Part shown: positions 1-6,406 of the stretch, one piece after another
Layout of the letters: each line of letters starts with the position of its first letter
How positions within the stretch are numbered: the stretch's first letter is position 1
Origin: JANNPJ01 sp965200525
Lineage (GTDB): Bacteria; Actinomycetota; Actinomycetes; Actinomycetales; Kineosporiaceae
Reading direction: 5' to 3'
Assembly: GCA_965200525.1 (NCBI GenBank)
Contig: OZ241368.1
Location: 1,674,001-1,738,000 of the forward strand
DNA: 64,000 nt
Position numbers and translations under genes: made by a program
Notes under the pieces: generated by a model
The model's database searches: none
What the model saw: the letters and a program-made list of their open reading frames with translations, nothing else
What the model was told of the DNA's origin: nothing

Positions 1-2
1 GG

Positions 3-761
3 GACCTGGCCGCCGGGTCGATGCGGTTCGGCATCCCCGACCTGCTCTACGTCACCGTGATCTCGTCGCTGGTGGCGATGGTCCTGGCCGTGCCGGTGGC
101 GATCGCGGTGGCCCTGTTCCTCACGCAGTACGCGCCCAAGCGGCTGGCCACCCCGCTCGGCTACCTGGTCGACCTGCTGGCCGCCGTACCCTCGATCATC
201 TACGGCCTGTGGGGACAGCAGATCCTGGCGCCCTACGTGAAGCCGGTGCAGACGTTCCTGGAGAAGTTCTTCGGCTGGATCCCGCTCTTCGACCCGCCGT
301 CCTCGTCCGGCACGATCTTCCTGGCCTCGGTGGTGCTGGCGATCATGATCCTGCCGATCGTCACCGCGCTCAGCCGGGAGGTCTTCGACCAGACCCCGCT
401 GACCCACAAGGAGGGCGCGCTCGCTCTGGGCGCCACCAAGTGGGAGATGATCCGCACCGCCGTGCTGCCGTTCGGCACGCCCGGCGTGGTCTCGGCCGCG
501 ATGCTGGGCCTCGGCCGGGCCCTCGGCGAGACCATCGCCGTCACGATCATCGTCAGCACCAACCCGGGAGCCTTCCGGTTCTCGCTGTTCTCCGGCGGCG
601 AGACCTTCGCCTCCAAGATCGCCAACAACGCCAGCGAGTTCGACACCCCGCTCAAGGCCGGCGCCTTCATCTCGGCCGGCCTGGTCCTGTTCATCCTGAC
701 GTTCCTGGTCAACGCGGCCGCCCGGGTCATCATCGAGCGCAGGAAGGCCTTCACCGAATGA
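3..761 (+). CDS. pstC: Phosphate ABC transporter permease PstC (N-terminus outside window)
   Basis: One of the two membrane permeases of the PstSCAB high-affinity phosphate importer. The frame is already open at the window edge, so roughly the first quarter, with the first membrane segment, lies upstream; an internal ATG at 21 is unlikely to be the true start. Several hydrophobic segments are visible, and the cytoplasmic coupling loop of ABC importers reads EGALALGATKWEMI. The stop overlaps the pstA start by 4 bp (ATGA), so the two are translationally coupled. PstS should lie just upstream. Identity rests on family resemblance and on the pstC-pstA-pstB order. Confidence 0.93.
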   Translation, partial: DLAAGSMRFGIPDLLYVTVISSLVAMVLAVPVAIAVALFLTQYAPKRLATPLGYLVDLLAAVPSIIYGLWGQQILAPYVKPVQTFLEKFFGWIPLFDPPSSSGTIFLASVVLAIMILPIVTALSREVFDQTPLTHKEGALALGATKWEMIRTAVLPFGTPGVVSAAMLGLGRALGETIAVTIIVSTNPGAFRFSLFSGGETFASKIANNASEFDTPLKAGAFISAGLVLFILTFLVNAAARVIIERRKAFTE

Positions 762-1666
762 GCACCGTGACGCAGGACGATCTGGCCGCCGCACCGGCCT
801 CGCCGATGGACCGGCCCTCACGGGGTCGCGAGATCAAGAACATGATCGCCACGGTGGTGGTCTGGGCGGCCTTCCTGATCGCCGTCATCCCGCTGCTGTG
901 GATTCTCTACACCGTCATCTCGAAGGGCGCCAACCTGCTCTTCGACGCCTCCTGGTGGCAGAACTCGCAGCGGGGCATCACCAGCCGGCACGTGGGCGGG
1001 GGCGCCTATCACGCGATCATCGGCACTCTCGAGCAGGCGCTGGTCTGCGCCGTGATCGCCGTGCCGATCGCCGTCTTCACCGCGATCTACCTGGTCGAGT
1101 ACGGCCGGGGCAAGTTCGCCCGGCTGGTCAGCTTCATGGTCGACATCCTCACCGGGATCCCGTCGATCGTGGCCGCGCTGTTCGTCTACGCCCTCTGGGT
1201 GACGACCTTCCACTTCAACCGGGTCGGTTTCGCCGTCTCGCTGGCCCTGGTGCTGCTGATGATCCCGGTGGTGGTCCGCTCCACCGAGGAGATGCTCAAG
1301 CTGGTGCCCAACGAGCTGCGGGAGGCCTCGTACGCGCTCGGCGTGCCCAAGTGGAAGACCATCACCCGGATCGTGCTGCCGACCGCGTTCAGCGGGATCA
1401 TCACCGGCGTCCTGCTCGGCCTGGCTCGGGTGATGGGCGAGACCGCCCCGCTGATCATCCTCGGCCCCTACTCGAAGTCGATCAACACCAACCTGTTCGA
1501 CGGCTTCATGGCCGCCCTGCCCTCCATGATCAACGAGGACCGGGCCGAAGTGCTGGCTCCGGCCGTGAACCGGGTCTGGGCGGCCGCCCTGACCCTGATC
1601 GTCCTGGTCATGTTCCTGAACATCGCCGGCCGCATGATCGCCCGGCTCAGCAAGGTGTCCAGGTAG
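758..1666 (+). CDS. pstA: Phosphate ABC transporter permease PstA
   Basis: Second permease of the phosphate importer, 302 residues, normal for PstA. A hydrophilic N-terminus of about 30 residues precedes the first membrane helix (MIATVVVWAAFLIAVIPLLW). The EAA-type loop reads LREASYALGVPKWKTI and would contact PstB. The ATG at 758 overlaps the pstC stop by 4 bp, which fixes this start against the longer open frame upstream (an out-of-frame shadow of pstC). A 68-bp gap separates it from pstB. Membrane protein; its regulation (probably PhoR-PhoP) is not visible because the promoter lies upstream of the window. Confidence 0.95.
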   Translation: MSTVTQDDLAAAPASPMDRPSRGREIKNMIATVVVWAAFLIAVIPLLWILYTVISKGANLLFDASWWQNSQRGITSRHVGGGAYHAIIGTLEQALVCAVIAVPIAVFTAIYLVEYGRGKFARLVSFMVDILTGIPSIVAALFVYALWVTTFHFNRVGFAVSLALVLLMIPVVVRSTEEMLKLVPNELREASYALGVPKWKTITRIVLPTAFSGIITGVLLGLARVMGETAPLIILGPYSKSINTNLFDGFMAALPSMINEDRAEVLAPAVNRVWAAALTLIVLVMFLNIAGRMIARLSKVSR

Positions 1667-1734
1667 TCCCGACCGGCTCACCGCTCCACGATCGACATCC
1701 GCACCACCGCGACAGGGAAAGAAGAGGAAGCCCG

Positions 1735-2511
1735 ATGGCCCAGCGCATCGACGTCAAGGACCTGAACGTCTACTACGGCCAGTTCAAGGCGGTCGAGGAC
1801 GTCTCGATGGCGGTCGAGCCCCGAACGGTGACGGCGTTCATCGGCCCCTCGGGCTGCGGGAAGTCGACCTTCCTGCGCACCCTGAACCGAATGCACGAGG
1901 TGATCGCCGGCGGCCGGGTCGAGGGCACGGTGGCCCTGAACGGGCGCGACCTCTACGCCAAGGACGTCGACCCGGTGGCCGTGCGCCGCACGGTCGGCAT
2001 GGTGTTCCAGCGGCCCAACCCGTTCCCGACGATGACCATCTTCGACAACGTCGCCGCCGGGATGCGGCTGAACGGTCAGCGCAACAAGAAGGTGCTGGCC
2101 GAGCAGGTGGAGAAGTCGCTGCGCGGGGCCAACCTCTGGAACGAGGTCAAGGACCGGCTGAACAAGCCGGGCGCCGGCCTCTCCGGTGGCCAGCAGCAGC
2201 GGCTCTGCATCGCCCGGGCGATCGCCGTCCAGCCGCAGGTGCTGCTGATGGACGAGCCCTGCTCGGCCCTCGACCCCATCTCCACGATGGCCGTTGAGGA
2301 CCTGATCAACGAGCTCAAGTCCGACTTCACCATCGTCATCGTGACCCACAACATGCAGCAGGCGGCCCGGGTCAGCGACCGGACGGCCTTCTTCAACCTG
2401 TCGGCGACCGGCAAGCCGGGCCGGCTGATCGAGCTGAACGACACCACCAAGATCTTCAGCAATCCGACCGAGAAGGCGACCGAGGACTACATCTCCGGCC
2501 GCTTCGGCTGA
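1735..2511 (+). CDS. pstB: Phosphate ABC transporter ATPase PstB
   Basis: Cytoplasmic ATPase energising phosphate import through PstC-PstA, 258 residues. It has Walker A (GPSGCGKST), the ABC signature LSGGQQQR, Walker B (VLLMDEPCSALD) and the switch histidine in VTHNMQQ. The Q-loop region FQRPNPFPTMTIFDN is characteristic of PstB. The ATG at 1735 follows a purine-rich Shine-Dalgarno stretch (GAAGAGGAAG, 1721-1730). It is the last gene of the pst operon here; phoU is not adjacent. The structured 3' region at 2528-2639 follows directly. Confidence 0.96.
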   Translation: MAQRIDVKDLNVYYGQFKAVEDVSMAVEPRTVTAFIGPSGCGKSTFLRTLNRMHEVIAGGRVEGTVALNGRDLYAKDVDPVAVRRTVGMVFQRPNPFPTMTIFDNVAAGMRLNGQRNKKVLAEQVEKSLRGANLWNEVKDRLNKPGAGLSGGQQQRLCIARAIAVQPQVLLMDEPCSALDPISTMAVEDLINELKSDFTIVIVTHNMQQAARVSDRTAFFNLSATGKPGRLIELNDTTKIFSNPTEKATEDYISGRFG

Positions 2512-2527
2512 GCCGAGGAAAGTTCAA

Positions 2528-2639
2528 GGCGTCGGACCGGGAGCACCTCACGGTGCAAAGGCCGCTCGAGGCGGCTTCAAATGGGACCCGGGGCTACCGC
2601 GGTCCGACGCCCGGTGAGACCCCGAAGGGTGTCACCGGG
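2528..2639 (+). ncRNA. Structured RNA-like element of unknown class downstream of pstB
   Basis: An exact 11-bp outer stem (GGCGTCGGACC at 2528-2538 with GGTCCGACGCC at 2601-2611) encloses two simple hairpins: GCACC/GGTGC around TCAC (2542-2555) and GCCGC/GCGGC around TCGAG (2561-2575). An unpaired-looking segment with TTCAAATGGGA follows, making a multibranch junction. A separate hairpin follows at 2610-2639. The arrangement is richer than a plain terminator. I compared it from memory with cobalamin, c-di-GMP-I, SAM-IV, glycine and ydaO folds and saw no match. It could be a 3'-UTR-derived sRNA or a complex terminator for pst. Strand is assumed to be that of pst. Confidence 0.4.
2610..2639 (+). 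terminator. Hairpin terminator after the pst operon
   Basis: CCCGGTGA pairs with TCACCGGG, and ACCC with GGGT around a CGAA loop, giving a long imperfect stem followed by the A/T-richer ATCTATTAA. There is no strong U-tract, as is usual in actinomycetes. It lies between pstB and the convergent gene at 2723-3400 and could act in both directions. Confidence 0.5.
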
Positions 2640-2722
2640 ATCTATTAACTCATGCCCGGCGGGATGTGTTCCCCTCCGGCGGGCCTCGAATGGCGGATTG
2701 CCGGCGAGTCGGCCGCCCGGGT

Positions 2723-3400
2723 TCAGGAGAGCTCGTCGGTCCGCCACCGGCGGGCCGCGGCCTCCAGCTCGGTGCCGGTGCGGGCCAGGCCGGCCGCCTG
2801 CCGGGTGAGCCGTTCGGCCACCTCGTCGGCCCGGCTGTGGTCGTCGGCCTCGACCGCCCAGCCGGTCGCGACGACGTGGCAGAACGCCGCCGCCCGCTCC
2901 AGCGCGACGGCCAGGTCGCCGGTGAAGGCCCCGGCCAGGACGGCGTCGGCCAGATCCTGGACCTCGACCGGGCCGGGCGGCTCGGCCACACCGGCCACCG
3001 CCTCGTGCACCGGCGCCCGGTGCCGGCCGTCGTCGAAGGCCCGGGCCATGCCGGCCGGGTCGCGGCGGATGCCGGCCCGCAACGCGTAGATCCGCCAGAG
3101 CGCGCCGGGCAGGGTCTGCGGCGGGCGGGCCGCCCACAGTTCGGCGATCTGGTCCAGGCCGTGCTCGTCGGCCAGTGCGACCAGCCGGGCGGTCAGGGTC
3201 GGATCGGCGTCACTGCGGCCGTGGCTGACCAGCGCGGCCGCGGTCAGGTGGGCGGCCTCGATCCGCTGGATCGGATCGGGATCACCGAGGAAGGTGTCCA
3301 TCACCGCCGGGCCGAACAGGGCCGGACGGCGGGGGCGGGCGCCGGCCGCGCGCCCACCGGATCTGGAGGAGTCGCCGGAGCGCTCGGAATGGCGGTTCAT
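2723..3400 (-). CDS. Conserved actinobacterial hypothetical protein
   Basis: A 225-residue soluble, Ala-rich, largely helical protein with no signal peptide or membrane segment. The N-terminal 33 residues are Arg/Ser-rich and probably disordered; the conserved-looking core begins at MDTFLGDPDPIQRIEAAHL. An internal ATG at 3301 is therefore an alternative start. I recognise the type as a hypothetical protein commonly found in actinomycetes, but know no function. It is convergent with the pst operon and transcribed in the same direction as the membrane protein upstream at 3469-4137. Confidence 0.7.
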   Translation of the reverse strand: MNRHSERSGDSSRSGGRAAGARPRRPALFGPAVMDTFLGDPDPIQRIEAAHLTAAALVSHGRSDADPTLTARLVALADEHGLDQIAELWAARPPQTLPGALWRIYALRAGIRRDPAGMARAFDDGRHRAPVHEAVAGVAEPPGPVEVQDLADAVLAGAFTGDLAVALERAAAFCHVVATGWAVEADDHSRADEVAERLTRQAAGLARTGTELEAAARRWRTDELS

Positions 3401-3468
3401 CGTTCACCATGGTCGCATCGCCCGGCCGCGAGCGCAGCCCGCGGGCCCGGGCCCGGTTGCCGCGAGGA

Positions 3469-4137
3469 TCACATCGGCGCCGAACCCCACGGCGGGTCGG
3501 GCCGGTGCTCGTCCAGGGAGCCGCCCCGAGCGCAGTCGCCGGTCCGGTAGGCCTCGGGCATGTTCGGGTAGATCTCCTGCCAGTATCGCTCGGCCAGGGC
3601 CCGGGCCGAGGCCGGATCGGCGCCCAGCCGGCGGGCCATCGCGGCGTCCCGTTGCATCGCTCGGCACTCGGTGATCGCCTCGTCGGTGGTGCCGGCCATG
3701 TGCATGGCCTCGTGGGTCAGCACGTGGACGGCGATCAGCTCGTCCCGGTCCGGGTGCTTCTGGTCCGACCCGAGCCATTTCGACAGCTCGCGACAGGGTT
3801 TCCACTTGATCAGGGCGTGGTGCTCGGGCACGCCGTCGGCGCCGAACTTCACGTAACCCAGCTCCGGGCCGGCATCGACCGAGGCCTCGGAGACGGTCTG
3901 GCAGTGCACGGTGGACGGCGCCCCGTCGATCGCCGAGGCCGCCGCGCTCAGCCGGTGCTCGGTGCGGGCGTGCAGGCCGACCGGGATCATCGAGCCCAGC
4001 CCGATCACCAGGCACAGGCCCACACTGATGGCGGGGAATCCGGTCGGGCGGCCGAGGGCGTCGTAGCGGCGCCGCGACCAGCGCAGGGTCAGGCCGGCGG
4101 CGAGCACCAGCAGGGCCCCGCTCAGCCAGATCAGCAC
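3469..4137 (-). CDS. Membrane protein with a zinc-peptidase-like HEAMH motif
   Basis: 222 residues. Two N-terminal membrane segments (about 1-18 and 36-54) are followed by an extracytoplasmic-looking domain. Inside it VLTHEAMHMAG matches the HExxH zinc-binding pattern, and a Glu-rich helix (EAITECRAMQRD) lies 13 residues later and could give the third ligand, as in gluzincin-like proteases. Three Cys residues (in HCQTV, KPCREL and TECRAM) could form a disulphide. Activity is an inference; catalytic completeness cannot be shown here. Its 3' end lies in a 68-bp gap before the next minus-strand gene. Confidence 0.6.
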   Translation of the reverse strand: MLIWLSGALLVLAAGLTLRWSRRRYDALGRPTGFPAISVGLCLVIGLGSMIPVGLHARTEHRLSAAASAIDGAPSTVHCQTVSEASVDAGPELGYVKFGADGVPEHHALIKWKPCRELSKWLGSDQKHPDRDELIAVHVLTHEAMHMAGTTDEAITECRAMQRDAAMARRLGADPASARALAERYWQEIYPNMPEAYRTGDCARGGSLDEHRPDPPWGSAPM

Positions 4138-4204
4138 GGTCTGCTCATCGGCAGGTTCGGTCGGCGACTTCAGAGCCCCCGGTCCGGGGACGGCGCGGCT
4201 CAGC

Positions 4205-4272
4205 GGGCGGCTGAGTCGGCCACTGGGTCGGCCACTGGGTCGGCCACTGGGTGGGCCGCTGAGTCGGCCGGA
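4205..4272. repeat. 12-bp tandem repeat between flanking copies of CTGAGTCGGCC
   Basis: Three exact tandem copies of GTCGGCCACTGG (4215-4250), bracketed on both sides by GCTGAGTCGGCC. The block sits in the 230-bp gap between two minus-strand genes. An open frame on the minus strand would read it as RPTQWPTQ-type repeats, but without a convincing start or family it is treated as non-coding. Confidence 0.7.
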
Positions 4273-4279
4273 ACGCCGG

Positions 4280-4319
4280 CGGCGCCGGTACCCGCCCGTG
4301 AGACGGGGTACCGGCGCCG
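4280..4319 (-). terminator. Strong hairpin terminator of the H1-like gene
   Basis: A perfect 14-bp inverted repeat, CGGCGCCGGTACCC with GGGTACCGGCGCCG, around a 12-nt loop. It lies about 50 bp beyond the stop of the minus-strand H1-like gene. There is no U-tract, typical for actinomycete terminators. Confidence 0.65.
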
Positions 4320-4367
4320 GCCGATGGTGTCACCCGGCTCGTCGCGAGCCGGACGGGGTGAAGCTGG

Positions 4368-5249
4368 TCAGACGCCGGCGGTGATCCGACGGGCGGGGGT
4401 GCGAGCCGCGGTCGACTTGCGGACCGTGACCTTGCCCATCGGCGACTTCGCCGCCGCGACCTTCTTGGCCGGACGCGCGGTGACCTTGACCGCGGACTTG
4501 GTGGCCGTGCGGGCAACCGGCTTGGCCGCCGCCTTGGTGGCCCGCTTGGCCGCCGGACGGGTGACCGGCTTGGCGACCGGCTTGGTCGCCGTGCGCTGCG
4601 CCGGGATCGTCTTCTTGGCCGTCGTGGTGCGGGCGGCCGGCTTGCCGACGGTGCGCTTGGCCACCGTCTTCTTGGCCGTCGTGGTGCGGGTGACCGGCTT
4701 GGCGGCCGGCTTCTTGGCCGTGGCCTTGGTCGCCGTGGTGCGGGAGACCGGCTTGGCCGCCGTCGTGGTGACGGCGCGCTTGGCCGCCGGACGGGTGGCC
4801 GGCTTGGCCGTGGTGGCCACGATCCGCTTGGCCGCGGGGCGCTTGACCGCGGGCTTGGCCGCCGTCTTGGCCATGGTCTTGGGCGCGGTCTTGGGGGTGG
4901 TCTTGACCGCCGGCTTGGCCACGGTGCGCTTCGCGACCGGCTTGGCCACCGACGCGAGGGTGCGGGTGGTGGTGGCCTTGGCGGCCGGCTTGACCGCGGT
5001 CCGGGTCGTCTTGGTGGCCGGCTTGGCCGACGACTTCGTGACCGGCTTGGTGGTCTTGGTGGTCGACGTGGACTTGGCGGTCGACGAGGTGACCGGCTTG
5101 GTCACGGTGCGCTTGGCAACGCTGGCGCTCATCACGCGCCGGGCAGCGGTGCGGCCGGCGGCGGTGCGGCCGGCGGACGCCGCCGCAACCGTCCGGGTGG
5201 TCCGGCTGGTCGCCGGCTTCGTCGGCGCGGTCTTGGTGTTCGAGGGCAC
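4368..5249 (-). CDS. Histone H1-like Lys/Ala/Thr/Pro-rich nucleoid protein
   Basis: 293 residues made almost entirely of degenerate repeats such as AAKPVTRTTTAKKT, KPAAKR and TVAKRTV. It is extremely basic, lacks acidic residues in most of its length, and resembles eukaryotic H1 tails and bacterial H1-like proteins. It probably coats or compacts DNA. No HU, Lsr2 or other folded DNA-binding domain is present. The start is GTG at 5249 because a perfect AGGAGG (5254-5259 on the minus strand) lies 4 nt upstream; longer upstream frames lack this. A hairpin terminator follows. A plus-strand open frame over the same DNA is its shadow. Confidence 0.8.
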   Translation of the reverse strand: MPSNTKTAPTKPATSRTTRTVAAASAGRTAAGRTAARRVMSASVAKRTVTKPVTSSTAKSTSTTKTTKPVTKSSAKPATKTTRTAVKPAAKATTTRTLASVAKPVAKRTVAKPAVKTTPKTAPKTMAKTAAKPAVKRPAAKRIVATTAKPATRPAAKRAVTTTAAKPVSRTTATKATAKKPAAKPVTRTTTAKKTVAKRTVGKPAARTTTAKKTIPAQRTATKPVAKPVTRPAAKRATKAAAKPVARTATKSAVKVTARPAKKVAAAKSPMGKVTVRKSTAARTPARRITAGV

Positions 5250-5498
5250 TGTGCCTCCTGGTTGAGATCCCGGTTCGGTACCGGGACGCTGCGTGGTGCT
5301 ACTGCGGGGCACGCTCCGAGCTGGTGCACCGAAAGAGGTGCGTACACCCGGCTCGCGCTTGCCGAGCGGCATCTGGCCGCGCCACTACATCGGCGGCTTG
5401 ACAGGCACCTTTAAGCCTGTTCCGAAGAAGTTTCGGCCCTGATCGGGTTGTTGCTGACCGGGTACACTCGGTCTTGCCCCGGTTTCGGAGCTTGAGCT

Positions 5499-6404
5499 TC
5501 AGCTGGTGATGTCCTTGCGCTCAAAATGCCACCAGGCCGCAGCCAGCAGGACGGCGCTGTACCCGACCGACCACAGCGCTCCTCGGGCCATCCCGGTCCA
5601 GACGACGTCCTGGCCCAGTACGTCGGTCCAGGCCAGGGCGTAGTGGGTGGGCAGCAACCGGCGCCAGTCGCCGAGCGCGGTGACGGCGTCCAGGATGTCG
5701 GAGACGATGACCAGCAGGACGGCGCCGCCGACCGCCCCGAGCGGGGCGTCGGTCCAGACTCCGATCAGGAACGCCAGCGCGGCGACGAACAGCAGCGAGA
5801 TGCCGACGTACCCGACGATGATGACCAGTCGAACGAAAATCTGCCCCCCGCTGATGGTTTCGCCGAGCGGCGTCTTGAGCGGGTGCCAGCTGAAGAACAC
5901 CCCGCCGGCCAGGTAGGCGACCACCGGCAGCAGCACCAGGGCCAGCAGGCAGTAGCCGAGGGCCACGATCAGCTTTCGCCCGAGCAGGTGCGAGCGCGGC
6001 ACCGGAACGGCCAGCAGGTAGCGCAGACTCGACCAGCTGGCCTCGCTGGCCACGGTGTCGCCGGCGAACAGGGCCACGATCACCACCAGCAGGAAGCCCG
6101 AGCTGATGAAGACCGTGAAGACGGTGAAGTTGGCCGCTCCGGCGGTGGCCAGGTCGACCAGCGCGGTGGCCGAGCCGCGGTTGTTCGGGTTGCCCAGCTT
6201 GAACGCGCCGACCAGCAGGAACGGCAGCACGACGAGGAATCCGAGGGCGAGCTGGGTGCGCCGGCGGGTGAGTTGGCGGCGGGCCTCGACCCGCAGCCCG
6301 AGGGTGCGCCGGGCCCGGTAGCCGGCGGCCGAGCCGTCGGGCTGGGCGTCGTCGGACGGCGCCGGCATCGCCGCGATGCCCTCGTGATGACCTCGTCCCG
6401 GCAT
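5499..6404 (-). CDS. ABC-2 type exporter permease
   Basis: 301 residues with about six hydrophobic helices (for example LGFLVVLPFLLVGAF and FVRLVIIVGYVGISLLFVAAL). A hydrophilic N-terminus and the VASEASWSSLRYLLAVPVPR segment are typical of ABC-2 permeases. It lies 2 bp behind the hydrolase-ATPase fusion gene in the same direction, so the two form an exporter unit. An internal ATG at 6368 (MPAPSDD) is an alternative start. The substrate is unknown. Confidence 0.85.
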   Translation of the reverse strand: MPGRGHHEGIAAMPAPSDDAQPDGSAAGYRARRTLGLRVEARRQLTRRRTQLALGFLVVLPFLLVGAFKLGNPNNRGSATALVDLATAGAANFTVFTVFISSGFLLVVIVALFAGDTVASEASWSSLRYLLAVPVPRSHLLGRKLIVALGYCLLALVLLPVVAYLAGGVFFSWHPLKTPLGETISGGQIFVRLVIIVGYVGISLLFVAALAFLIGVWTDAPLGAVGGAVLLVIVSDILDAVTALGDWRRLLPTHYALAWTDVLGQDVVWTGMARGALWSVGYSAVLLAAAWWHFERKDITS

Positions 6405-6406
6405 GA

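Noticed and set aside
2528..2611. Cobalamin, c-di-GMP-I or SAM-IV riboswitch
   Set aside because: Short matches such as GGTGCAAA occur, but the conserved cores and their order do not match, and the element lies after, not before, an operon.
3409..5265. Plus-strand 618-codon frame rich in Val/Ala/Gly repeats
   Set aside because: Antisense of the Lys/Ala-rich H1-like gene, which has a perfect AGGAGG and terminator on its own strand.
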